This document shows, piece by piece, positions 8,422 through 16,413 of a stretch of 64,000 nt of DNA. The DNA comes from Falsiroseomonas sp051433195 (GTDB lineage: Bacteria > Pseudomonadota > Alphaproteobacteria > Acetobacterales > Acetobacteraceae): positions 186,001 to 250,000 of the forward strand of contig NZ_JBHMFT010000001.1 of NCBI RefSeq assembly GCF_051433195.1, read 5' to 3'. The notes below the pieces were generated by a model. The model did not search any database. It had not been told where the DNA came from and saw only the letters and a program-made list of their open reading frames with translations. Position 1 is the first letter of the stretch. Every line of letters begins with the position of its first letter. A program made the position numbers and the translations under genes.

Positions 8422-9138
8422 ATGGATCTTCCCGACCTGCCGACCATCTTCACCCCGGTTGTCCCGTTGCGCGAGGGCGGCGATGCGCTGTCCTGCGCGG
8501 TGGCCCTGGCCCCGGTGCAGGGCGCCGGCACGCTGGTCTGGGTGCGGTCCCTGGCGCGGATCGAGGCGGCGGTGGTGCTGGAGCCGGAGGCACCGCTCGC
8601 CGCCGCCCGCCCGGCGCTGTTCGCCGCCGCCAGCGCGCTGGCCGATGCGCTCGGCGCCTATGGCCCGGCGGAGGTGCCCCTGACGCTGCGCTGGCCCGCG
8701 ACCGTTCGAATCAATGCCGCGGAAGTGGGTCGCGCCCGCCTCGCCTGGCCGCCCGGTGCGGCGGAGAATGCGGTGCCGGAGTGGCTGGTGGTCGGCATCG
8801 AGGCGCGGTTGACGTTCCCGGAGGGCTGGGAGCCCGGCCACGGCCTGCACCAGACCGCGCTCCGCGAGGAAGGCTGGACGGAGGAGGAGCTTTCCGCCGC
8901 CGACCTCACCGCCGCCTGGGCGCGCCACCTGATGGCCGGCCTGGCCGAATGGCAGCATCCCGGCCCGCGCGGCGGCTTCGCCCGGCTGGCGGAGCGCTAT
9001 CTGGCGCGGCTGGAGGCGGAGCCCTGGATGGGCGAGGCCCGCCGCGGCCTGGACCCGGCGACCGGCGCGCTGGTGCTGGAAGCCGACGGCAGCCGCACCC
9101 TGCACGCCCTGACGGAGGCCCTGGCGCAACCCGCATGA
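8422..9138 (+). CDS. Biotin/lipoate-protein-ligase-like protein of the FDH cassette
   Basis: This 238-aa protein is related to the biotin/lipoate ligase (BPL_LplA_LipB) fold as found beside formate dehydrogenases. It shows FTPVVPLREGGDALSCAVALAP at the N-terminus, LTLRWPATVRINAAEVG near residue 95 and a C-terminal GALVLEADGSRTLHALTEAL. The usual ligase GRGRxGR lysine-binding loop is not evident, so it may not activate lipoate or biotin. The start codon follows the divergent gap; no strong ribosome site is visible. The stop overlaps the next ATG (ATGA), so translation is coupled through the cassette. Confidence 0.7.
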   Translation: MDLPDLPTIFTPVVPLREGGDALSCAVALAPVQGAGTLVWVRSLARIEAAVVLEPEAPLAAARPALFAAASALADALGAYGPAEVPLTLRWPATVRINAAEVGRARLAWPPGAAENAVPEWLVVGIEARLTFPEGWEPGHGLHQTALREEGWTEEELSAADLTAAWARHLMAGLAEWQHPGPRGGFARLAERYLARLEAEPWMGEARRGLDPATGALVLEADGSRTLHALTEALAQPA

Positions 9139-9671
9139 CCCGTTTCCTGCCGCGCACCCTGCGCCTCGACCCTTCCGACACCGTCATCTTCGAGCATCCG
9201 GCCGAGCCCGGTGAATGGGCCGTGTCCGGCGGCTTCGCCTTCTGGGACGAGGCGCCGGAGGCGCTGTCCGGCAAGCGCCGGCAGGCCTTCCGCGGCGGCT
9301 TCCTGGGCCTCGGCTCCTTCGGCTGGTCGACGCTGGTCGAGGTGGCCGAAGTGCCTCCCGCAGCCTGGGATGCCGCCCTGGCCGCGCTCGCCGGCCATAT
9401 CCGCGCGCAGTACGGCGCACCGGACGATGCGGCGGCGGAGGCGGCGGCGCGGGAGGAGTTGGCCTTCGCCGCCAGCCTCTGCGACCACCCGCCCGGCACC
9501 GTGCTCGCCCTGAGCCGCAGCCTGGAGGGCGGCGAGGTGCGGGAGCGCTTCCGGACCCTGCACCGGCGCGAGGCGCCGCACACGCAGTTCACCACCCTGC
9601 CGGTGTTCAGCCTGGTGGAGGACGAGCCCGTGGAGCATCCCGACCTGACCAGCCTCGGGAAGCGGCCATGA
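9135..9671 (+). CDS. DUF6505-like protein of the FDH cassette
   Basis: The 178-aa protein starts MTRFLPRTLRLDPSDTVIFE, contains GEWAVSGGFAFWD and a helical middle, and ends FTTLPVFSLVEDEP. It matches my memory of the DUF6505 family, which recurs beside formate dehydrogenase genes; the family name is not verified here. There is no signal peptide or membrane segment, so it is cytosolic. Both ends overlap neighbours by 4 bases, giving tight coupling with the ligase-like and DUF6352-like genes. Function unknown. Confidence 0.7.
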   Translation: MTRFLPRTLRLDPSDTVIFEHPAEPGEWAVSGGFAFWDEAPEALSGKRRQAFRGGFLGLGSFGWSTLVEVAEVPPAAWDAALAALAGHIRAQYGAPDDAAAEAAAREELAFAASLCDHPPGTVLALSRSLEGGEVRERFRTLHRREAPHTQFTTLPVFSLVEDEPVEHPDLTSLGKRP

Positions 9672-10714
9672 ACGCGCCCCCCGGCTTGGCGCCGGGCGAT
9701 TTCTGGGTCGCCGCCGGCCACCACCTGTGCGACCGCGACGAGCAGGGCCGCATCCTCGGCACGCCCGACCTGTGGCGCGCCTTCTGCGCCCGGCCGGAGC
9801 TGGTGCCACCGCCGGAAGCCTGCCCGGCCGAACGGGCGCTGCACGCGGCGCTGCTGCTGGACCCGATGCGGCAGGTGGGCGCGGCGGAACTCGCCGGGCT
9901 GGCGGACCCCGACGCGGCCGAGAATTTCCAGGTCTTCCTCGCCTTCCGCGACCGCGTCGCGGCGCAGCCGAGTTTGGAGGCGGCCTGGCTGGATCTGTAC
10001 CGGAAGGGCGTGCAGGGCGTGCCGCCGATCTTCCTGCAGATGCTGACGCACCTGGTCGCCCGCGCCGCGATGGAGGGCGAATCCGACGCCTTCACCCTGC
10101 GCGCCGCCGAATTGCTGTTCCGCCCGCAGCGCGCCGCCATCCACCACGGCGCCCTGCTGCTGGCCGATGAGGAACACCTCGACATACGCGGCGGCGATGG
10201 CGGCTTCGGCACGCTCGGGCAGTTGCTGACGGAAGCCGGGTCGCCGCCGCGGGAGGTCGAGCTCGACGTGCTGTCGGAGGAGACTGCGGCGCTGTACCCC
10301 GGCCGGTCCGACGCGCACGACTTCGCCCTCGACATCGCCGAGAACCGCCCCGGCCAGCACGGCCTGGCCCGCGCGCTGGAGCGCTTCATCGGCCATGTCA
10401 TCGGCGAGCCCGTGGCGATCCGCCCGGTGCCGGTGATCGAGGACCGCAACTGGACCTGGCATGTCGGCCTGGATGCGGAAGCGACCGCCATCGCCAACGA
10501 CCTGTGGCAGGGGAAGAAGGTGAAGCAGGCGCGGCTGGCGCGCATCCTCTGGCTCGGCGTGCTGGAGTTCGCGGACGCCTCCCGCGTGCTGCCGCGCGTG
10601 GCGGGGAAGCCGGTTTACCTGGCGCTGGCCATGGACGCCGCGCAGAAGCTGCGGATGAAGCCGCAGAACCTGGTCGCCGGCCTGCCGCTGCGGGCGCGGG
10701 AGACCGGCGCGTGA
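9668..10714 (+). CDS. DUF6352-like protein of the FDH cassette
   Basis: The 348-aa cytosolic protein shows GDFWVAAGHHLCDRDEQGRI at its start, a central EDAL-free helical region, and ENRNWTWHVG-type text near residue 260 (VIEDRNWTWHVGLDAEAT). I recall this as DUF6352, again reported mainly near FDH operons; the name is unverified. VIGEPVAIRPVPVIEDRNW and LARILWLGVLEFADASRVLP are likely conserved blocks. No cofactor motif is recognisable. It overlaps the previous gene by 4 bases and precedes DUF3305 by 23 bases. Confidence 0.7.
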   Translation: MNAPPGLAPGDFWVAAGHHLCDRDEQGRILGTPDLWRAFCARPELVPPPEACPAERALHAALLLDPMRQVGAAELAGLADPDAAENFQVFLAFRDRVAAQPSLEAAWLDLYRKGVQGVPPIFLQMLTHLVARAAMEGESDAFTLRAAELLFRPQRAAIHHGALLLADEEHLDIRGGDGGFGTLGQLLTEAGSPPREVELDVLSEETAALYPGRSDAHDFALDIAENRPGQHGLARALERFIGHVIGEPVAIRPVPVIEDRNWTWHVGLDAEATAIANDLWQGKKVKQARLARILWLGVLEFADASRVLPRVAGKPVYLALAMDAAQKLRMKPQNLVAGLPLRARETGA

Positions 10715-10737
10715 CCCCCGGCCCGGAGCGCCGCTGA

Positions 10738-11259
10738 ATGACACGCTCCCACAACCCGGACAGCCTGTTCATCCCGCTCGCCGTGCTTGTGGAGCGCCGG
10801 CCGGGCGTGACGCGCTGGGCGGAATACGCCTGGCGCGCGATCGAGGTGCTGGAGGAAGCCCCGGACCTGCCGCCCTGGACCGTGCTACGGGAGGAGCCGG
10901 GCCGCACCGTCTTCTTCGCCGGAAGCGCGGAGGTGGCGCTGTACCCGACCGACACCGACAACTACCGGCACAATCTCGCCTCCGCCCAGCCGCTGGTCTG
11001 GGTGCTGCTGCGGCCGGCCGAGACCGCCAGCGGCTGGACCTTGCAGACGGTGACGGCCGATCCGGGGGAGGCGCATCTCTATGCCGATGTCGGGCAGGAC
11101 CTGCTGGAATCCCTGCCGATGCCGCCCGGCCTGCACGCCGTGATGACGGATTTCGTGGCGCGCCATCACAAGGAACGCGGCTTCTGGAAGCGCAAGCGGG
11201 ACCGCGCCGACCCGGAGGCGCTGGCGCATCGCTCACGCCTGGAGGAGCCGGAGGGATGA
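10738..11259 (+). CDS. DUF3305 domain protein
   Basis: The 173-aa protein opens with FIPLAVLVERRPGVTRWAEY, the DUF3305 signature, and has YRHNLASAQPLVWVLLRP in the middle. DUF3305 and DUF3306 proteins are a recurrent pair in proteobacterial FDH operons, with no established biochemical role. The C-terminal third is basic (HHKERGFWKRKRDRADPEAL). The stop overlaps the next ATG, so the pair is translationally coupled. Confidence 0.85.
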   Translation: MTRSHNPDSLFIPLAVLVERRPGVTRWAEYAWRAIEVLEEAPDLPPWTVLREEPGRTVFFAGSAEVALYPTDTDNYRHNLASAQPLVWVLLRPAETASGWTLQTVTADPGEAHLYADVGQDLLESLPMPPGLHAVMTDFVARHHKERGFWKRKRDRADPEALAHRSRLEEPEG

Positions 11260-11852
11260 TCCCCGAGGAGGAGGAGGCCGGCTTCCTCACCCGCTGGTCC
11301 CGCCGCAAGCGCGCGGTCGAGGCGGCGCCCGAAGCCGTGCCGCTGGACGCACCGCCCGACGCCGAAGCGCCGCCCGCAGCCTCGGAACCCCAGGCCTGCC
11401 CGATCCCGGGCCTGGCGGAGATCGACCTGTCGCTGCTGCCCAAAATTGAGGATCTGACGGCCGGCAGCGACTTCTCGCTGTTCCTGCGCCCCGGCATCCC
11501 GGCTGCCCTGCGCAGCGCGGCATTGCGTCGGATGTGGAGCCTGGACCCGGCGATTCGCGACTTCATCGGGCCGGCGGATTACGCCTGGGACTACAACAAC
11601 CCGGCGGGCCTGCCGCCCGGCTTCTCGCTCGAGATCGGGGAGGGGGTGAAGAAGCTGCTCGCCCAGGTGATCGGCGAGCCGGACGCGGACGCGCCACGGA
11701 AGCCGGACGGCGGGGCGCCGGTCGCGATGGAGCCGGAGGCGGACCTGCCCCAGGTGACCGCGGAGGCGCCGGTCGAGGCGCCCGAAGCGGCCGAGCCGGA
11801 CCAGGAAGCCCTCGCGCCGCGGCGGCGCCATGGCGGGGCCATGCCGGCCTGA
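11256..11852 (+). CDS. DUF3306 domain protein
   Basis: The 198-aa protein matches DUF3306: an acidic start followed by FLTRWSRRKRAV, an Ala/Pro-rich linker, then the conserved core (LAEIDLSLLPKIEDLTAGSD, SLDPAIRDFIGPADYAWDYN). The C-terminal 70 residues are acidic and Pro/Glu/Ala-rich and look disordered. It is always a partner of DUF3305 in FDH loci. It is the last gene before the 173-bp gap carrying the Fur-like box, so it may close the first transcription unit. Confidence 0.85.
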   Translation: MIPEEEEAGFLTRWSRRKRAVEAAPEAVPLDAPPDAEAPPAASEPQACPIPGLAEIDLSLLPKIEDLTAGSDFSLFLRPGIPAALRSAALRRMWSLDPAIRDFIGPADYAWDYNNPAGLPPGFSLEIGEGVKKLLAQVIGEPDADAPRKPDGGAPVAMEPEADLPQVTAEAPVEAPEAAEPDQEALAPRRRHGGAMPA

Positions 11853-11891
11853 AACCGGCGCGGTTTCGGCGGGGGAGGCACCCGCATTCAG

Positions 11892-11920
11892 TTGACTGCG
11901 AACGATTCTCAACACGTTAT
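11892..11920 (+). promoter_or_regulatory. Candidate promoter with Fur-like box before torD-FDH
   Basis: Inside the 173-bp gap a TTGACT hexamer (11892-11897) is followed after 17 bases by CGTTAT (11915-11920), a plausible -35/-10 pair. Between them lies TGCGAACGATTCTCA (11897-11911), one base from TGCGAATGATTCTCA, a common form of the proteobacterial Fur box. Binding there would block the promoter, so iron control of the FDH operon is suggested. No electrophoretic or expression data are implied. Confidence 0.5.
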
Positions 11921-12025
11921 CAAGTGCTTGCCTTACGCGAGGCTTTACGCTTGTTTGGCGCGGCGACGGGGACCGATGGTGGCTGGGGAGCCGCCTGTCC
12001 CGTGCCGAAAGCGCTTGATGCCGCG

Positions 12026-12625
12026 ATGATGGAACAGCAGGAACCGGCCGTACTCGACCCCGTGGATGCGGAACGCGCCCGGCTGTTCGCGCTGCTCGGC
12101 CGCCTTCTGGGCGCGGCCCCGGATGCCGGCCTGCTGATCCGGATGCGGGCGCTGCGCGGGGAGCAGGGCGAACTCGGCGAAGCCTATGCGGCGCTCGCCG
12201 CCGCCGCCGGCCGGAGCACCGCGGAGACGACGGAGCGCGAGTTCTTCAACCTGTTCATCGGCGTCGGCCGCGGCGAATTGCTGCCCTATGCCAGCTACTA
12301 CCTGACCGGCTTCCTGCATGAACGTCCGCTGGCGGACCTGCGTGCCGATCTCGGCCGCCTCGGCATCGAGCGGGCGGAGGGCATCGCGGAGCCCGAAGAT
12401 CATATCGCCTTCCTGTGCGAGGCCTATGCCGGCCTGCTCGCGGGTGCCTTTCCGGGGGAGGCCGATGCCACCGCCCCCTTCTTCACCCGCCACCTCCGCC
12501 CCTGGGCCGCGCGCTTCTTCGCCGACCTGGAAAAGGCGGAGACGGCGGAGTTCTACCGCGCGGTCGGACGGCTCGGCCGCCTGGCGGTGGAGTACGAGGC
12601 CGCGGCAGCGGACCTGCCCGCCTGA
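12026..12625 (+). CDS. TorD/DmsD-family redox enzyme maturation chaperone
   Basis: The 199-aa all-helical protein is a TorD-family chaperone, which binds the twin-arginine signal of a molybdoenzyme and guards cofactor loading before export. The family core is visible: EREFFNLFIGVGRGELLPYASYYLTGFLHERPLADLR split over residues 70-110, and EPEDHIAFLCEAYAGLL. It has the usual length for the family. The start is one of two adjacent ATGs (12026 or 12029). A GTG 8 codons upstream is possible, and no strong ribosome site decides. It directly precedes the TAT-signal peptide gene and FDH alpha, its likely client. Confidence 0.88.
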   Translation: MMEQQEPAVLDPVDAERARLFALLGRLLGAAPDAGLLIRMRALRGEQGELGEAYAALAAAAGRSTAETTEREFFNLFIGVGRGELLPYASYYLTGFLHERPLADLRADLGRLGIERAEGIAEPEDHIAFLCEAYAGLLAGAFPGEADATAPFFTRHLRPWAARFFADLEKAETAEFYRAVGRLGRLAVEYEAAAADLPA

Positions 12626-12647
12626 TTTGCGTTTGGGAGATGCCAAG

Positions 12648-12869
12648 ATGAGCGAACAAGGCGCTGAAAAGCCCGTCCGGCGCGGTTTCCTGAAATCGCT
12701 CGGCCTCGGCACCGCCGCGGCCGCCGCGACGCCCGCCCTGGCGCAGCGCGCCGACAGCGTGCCGAGCCGGGAGGCGCGGAAGGAGAATGAGGGCCAGCGG
12801 CTCGCCGCCCGGTACAAGCCGGATTCGGCGCATGTGCAGGCCTTCTACCGCACCAATCGCTACGAATAA
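12648..12869 (+). CDS. Formate dehydrogenase region TAT-target small protein
   Basis: The 73-aa product has a twin-arginine signal (RRGFLKSLGLG, Arg11-Arg12) followed by a hydrophobic Ala-rich stretch ending ALAQRA. A short conserved tail (YKPDSAHVQAFYRTNRYE) would be periplasmic or membrane-anchored. It matches the small protein family named for its position next to FDH genes (TIGR02811-type). Proposed roles include a structural or assembly partner of FDH; none is proven. It sits between torD and the catalytic subunit gene. Confidence 0.85.
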   Translation: MSEQGAEKPVRRGFLKSLGLGTAAAAATPALAQRADSVPSREARKENEGQRLAARYKPDSAHVQAFYRTNRYE

Positions 12870-12889
12870 GAAACCAGGAGCACGCCCGG

Positions 12890-15814
12890 ATGTTGATCAA
12901 GCGCTCCGAGGGGAAGGCCGCACGCCAGCGCCTGTCCGCGGCCTACCAGGGACTTTCGTCGGGCGGGCTGGACCGCCGCAGCTTCCTCCGCCAGGCCGGC
13001 TTCGCAGGCGCCGGACTTGCCGCGCTCGGCTCGCTCGGCGCCTCCCGCGCGCAGGCGGCGCCCGGGACGGCGATGGGCGTGCATGACCATGCGCGGCCGG
13101 TGCAGCGCATCAAGAACATCTGTACCCATTGTTCCGTCGGCTGTTCCGTCGTCGCGGAAGTGCAGAACGGCGTCTGGGTGGGGCAGGAGCCGGCCTGGGC
13201 CAGTCCGATCAACCGCGGCACGCATTGCGCCAAGGGCGCCTCGGTGCGGGAGCTGGTGCATGGCGACCGCCGCCTGAAATACCCGATGAAGATGGTGAAC
13301 GGGCAGTGGCAGCGCCTGTCCTGGGACGTCGCCTTGTCGGAAATCGCCGACAAGATGATGACGATCCGGCAGGAATCGGGTCCGGACAGCATGTTCCTGC
13401 TGGGCAGCGCCAAGTTCTCGAACGAGGGCGCCTACCTGTTCCGCAAGTTCGCCGCCTTCTGGGGCACCAACAGCGTCGACCACCAGGCGCGCATCTGCCA
13501 CTCGACCACGGTTGCCGGCGTCGCCAACACCTGGGGCTACGGCGCGCAGACCAATTCCTACAACGACATCCGCAATTCCAAGACCATGATCATCATGGGC
13601 GGGAACCCGGCGGAGGCGCATCCAGTCAGCCTGCAGCACGTGCTGTCGGGCAAGGAACGCAACCGCGCGAACCTGATCGTCATCGACCCGCGCTTCACCC
13701 GCACCGCGGCGCAGGCCAACGAATACGTCCGCATCCGGCCGGGCACGGACATCCCGATCATCTGGGGCATGCTGCACCACATCTTCGCCAATGGGTGGGA
13801 GGACAAGCAGTTCATCGCCCAGCGCGTCTACGGCATGGACCAGATCCGCGCCGAATGCGCGAAGTGGACGCCGGAGGAGGTGGAGCGCGTCACCGGCGTG
13901 CCCGGCGCGCAGTTGAAGAAGGTGGCGGAAGCCTTCGCGACGCAGAAGCCGGCGACGCTGATCTGGTGCATGGGCGCGACGCAGAAGACCGTCGGCACCG
14001 CCAATGTGCGCGCCTTCTCCATCCTGCTGCTGGCCACCGGCAATGTCGGGTCTGATGGCACGGGGGCCAACATCTTCCGCGGGCACTGCAACGTGCAGGG
14101 CGCCACCGATTTCGGCCTCGATGTGACGACGCTGCCGGCCTATTACGGGCTGGACGAGAACGCCTGGCGGCATTGGTCGCGCGTCTGGAACGTGCGCTAC
14201 GAGGACATGGTCGCCCGCTTCGACAGCCCGGCGATGATGGGCACGCCGGGCATCCCGACGACGCGCTACTTCGACGCGATCACGCTGCCCAAGGACCAGA
14301 TCCAGCAGCGCGACCGCCTGCGCGGCATGCTGGTGGTGGGCCATGGCGGCAACACCGTGACGCGCATGCCGGAAGCGGTGAAGGGCCTGGAGGCGCTGGA
14401 CCTGCTGGTCGTCGCCGACCCGCACCCCACCACCTTCGCGGTGCTGTCGAACCGGAAGGAGAATACCTACCTGCTGCCGGCCAGCACGCAGTTCGAATGC
14501 GACGGCAGCCGCAGCGCCTCCAACCGTTCGCTGCAATGGGGCGCGCGCATCGTCGCCCCGCTGTTCGAATCGAAGACCGACTACGAGTTGATGTACCGCC
14601 TGGCCGGCGCGCTGGATGCCGCCGCCGAACGCAAGAACATGCCCGTCCGGATCCGGGAGGAGATGTTCAAGCCGTATGAGATCAAGGACAACGCGCCGAC
14701 CGCCGAGAGCATCCTGCGCGAGATCAACCGCGGCTCGCTCAGCACCGGCTATTCCGGGCAGTCGCCGGAACGCCTGAAGCTGCACATGGAACACCAGGAC
14801 AAGTTCGACCTGGTGACGCTGCGCGGCGCGGCGGGCTCTCCGGTGGAGAACGAATTCTACGGCCTGCCCTGGCCCTGCTGGGGCACGCCGGAGATGAAGC
14901 ATCCCGGGACGCACATCCTGTACAACACGAACCTGCACGTGAAGAACGGCGGCGGCACCTTCCGCGCCCGCTTCGGCGTGGAGCGGGAAGGCCAGACGCT
15001 GCTGGCGGAAGGCTCCTACTCGCTGGGTTCGGAGATCCAGGACGGCTATCCGGAATTCACCGTCGCCGTGCTCAAGCGCCTCGGCTGGTACGAGGAACTG
15101 ACGGAGGCGGAGCGCGGCTGGATCGAGAGCAACGGCGGCACCTTCTCCTGGGCCACCGACCTGTCCTGCGGCATCATCCGCGTGGCGATGGAACATGGCT
15201 GCGTGCCCTACGGCAACGCCAAGGCCCGCGCCGTGGCGTGGAACCTGCCGGACCCGGTGCCGGTGCACCGCGAGCCGATCTACACGCCGCGCACCGACCT
15301 GATCGCGCAGTACCCGACCCTGCCGGACCGCCGCGGCTTCCGCCTGCCGCATCTCGGGCAGTCCGTGCAGAACCGCTCCCGCCAGGTGGCGCCGGACTTC
15401 CCCATCATCCTCACCTCCGGCCGGCTCGTGGAATACGAGGGGGGCGGCGAGGAGACTCGCTCGAACAAGTGGCTGGCCGAGTTGCAGCAGGACATGTTCG
15501 TCGAGATCAACCCGGAGGATGCGCGCAGCCGCAACATCCGCGACGGCCAGTTCGTCTGGGTGCTGGGGCCGGAGAACAACTCCAAGGCCCGCGTGAAGGC
15601 GCTGGTGACGGAACGCGTCGGCCGCGGCGTGGCGTGGATGCCCTTCCACTTCGCCGGCTGGTTCCAGGGCGAGGACCAGCGCAGCAAATACCCGCAGGGC
15701 ACGGACCCGATCGTGCTCGGCGAAAGCGTGAACGCGATCACGACCTATGGCTACGACCCGGTGACCTTCATGCAGGAAACCAAGGTCACGCTCTGCCAGA
15801 TCAGGAGTGCCTAA
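12890..15814 (+). CDS. Formate dehydrogenase alpha subunit (molybdopterin, TAT-exported)
   Basis: The 974-aa catalytic subunit oxidises formate to CO2 at a bis-MGD Mo or W centre. A TAT signal (DRRSFLRQAG, Arg29-Arg30) sends it to the periplasmic side. An N-terminal [4Fe-4S] site follows (Cys78, Cys81, Cys85, Cys113). The metal ligand is Cys203 in RICHSTTVAG, so it is the cysteine form and needs no selenocysteine machinery. The C-terminal MGD-binding domain is complete. AGGAG lies about 9 bases before the ATG. The beta subunit gene starts 2 bases after its stop. Length fits the FdnG/FdoG-like membrane-bound enzymes. Confidence 0.95.
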   Translation: MLIKRSEGKAARQRLSAAYQGLSSGGLDRRSFLRQAGFAGAGLAALGSLGASRAQAAPGTAMGVHDHARPVQRIKNICTHCSVGCSVVAEVQNGVWVGQEPAWASPINRGTHCAKGASVRELVHGDRRLKYPMKMVNGQWQRLSWDVALSEIADKMMTIRQESGPDSMFLLGSAKFSNEGAYLFRKFAAFWGTNSVDHQARICHSTTVAGVANTWGYGAQTNSYNDIRNSKTMIIMGGNPAEAHPVSLQHVLSGKERNRANLIVIDPRFTRTAAQANEYVRIRPGTDIPIIWGMLHHIFANGWEDKQFIAQRVYGMDQIRAECAKWTPEEVERVTGVPGAQLKKVAEAFATQKPATLIWCMGATQKTVGTANVRAFSILLLATGNVGSDGTGANIFRGHCNVQGATDFGLDVTTLPAYYGLDENAWRHWSRVWNVRYEDMVARFDSPAMMGTPGIPTTRYFDAITLPKDQIQQRDRLRGMLVVGHGGNTVTRMPEAVKGLEALDLLVVADPHPTTFAVLSNRKENTYLLPASTQFECDGSRSASNRSLQWGARIVAPLFESKTDYELMYRLAGALDAAAERKNMPVRIREEMFKPYEIKDNAPTAESILREINRGSLSTGYSGQSPERLKLHMEHQDKFDLVTLRGAAGSPVENEFYGLPWPCWGTPEMKHPGTHILYNTNLHVKNGGGTFRARFGVEREGQTLLAEGSYSLGSEIQDGYPEFTVAVLKRLGWYEELTEAERGWIESNGGTFSWATDLSCGIIRVAMEHGCVPYGNAKARAVAWNLPDPVPVHREPIYTPRTDLIAQYPTLPDRRGFRLPHLGQSVQNRSRQVAPDFPIILTSGRLVEYEGGGEETRSNKWLAELQQDMFVEINPEDARSRNIRDGQFVWVLGPENNSKARVKALVTERVGRGVAWMPFHFAGWFQGEDQRSKYPQGTDPIVLGESVNAITTYGYDPVTFMQETKVTLCQIRSA

Positions 15815-15816
15815 TC

Positions 15817-16413
15817 ATGGCGCGCATGAAGTTCCTTTGTGACAGCGACCGCTGCATCGAGTGCAACGCCTGCGTCACCGCCTGCAAGAACGAGCACGAG
15901 GTGCCGTGGGGCATCAACCGCCGTCGCGTCGTCACCATCAACGACGGCAAGCCGGGCGAGCGGTCCATCTCCATGGCCTGCATGCACTGCACGGACGCGC
16001 CCTGCGCGGCGGTCTGTCCCGTCAATTGCTTCTACACCACGGCCGACGCCATCGTGCTGCACGACAAGGATCTGTGCATCGGCTGCGGCTACTGCTTCTA
16101 CGCCTGCCCGTTCGGCGCGCCGCAGTATCCGCGCGTCGGCAATTTCGGTGGCCGCGGCAAGATGGACAAGTGCACCTACTGCGCCGGCGGGCCGCAGCAG
16201 GACAACACCATCGTCGAATACACGCAGTACGGCTCGAACCGCCTGGCCGAGGGCAAGCTGCCGCTGTGCGCCGAGATGTGCAGCACCAAGGCGCTGCTGG
16301 CCGGCGATGGCGAGATGATCGCCACCATCTACCGCGAACGCGTGCAGGCCCGCGGCTACGGCGCCGGCGCCTGGGGCTGGCGCACCGCCTACCAGGAAAC
16401 GGTGACGGTCTGA
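15817..16413 (+). CDS. Formate dehydrogenase beta subunit (FDH3B-type ferredoxin)
   Basis: The 198-aa iron-sulfur subunit relays electrons from the alpha subunit to the cytochrome b subunit. Cysteine motifs for four [4Fe-4S] clusters are visible: CIECNACVTACKNE, CMHCTDAPCAAVCPV, CIGCGYCFYACPFG and the CTYC/CAEMC pair. It is shorter than E. coli FdnH (about 294 aa) and has no C-terminal membrane helix, typical of the FDH3B form. Its stop overlaps the gamma-subunit ATG by one base (TGATG). Confidence 0.94.
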   Translation: MARMKFLCDSDRCIECNACVTACKNEHEVPWGINRRRVVTINDGKPGERSISMACMHCTDAPCAAVCPVNCFYTTADAIVLHDKDLCIGCGYCFYACPFGAPQYPRVGNFGGRGKMDKCTYCAGGPQQDNTIVEYTQYGSNRLAEGKLPLCAEMCSTKALLAGDGEMIATIYRERVQARGYGAGAWGWRTAYQETVTV

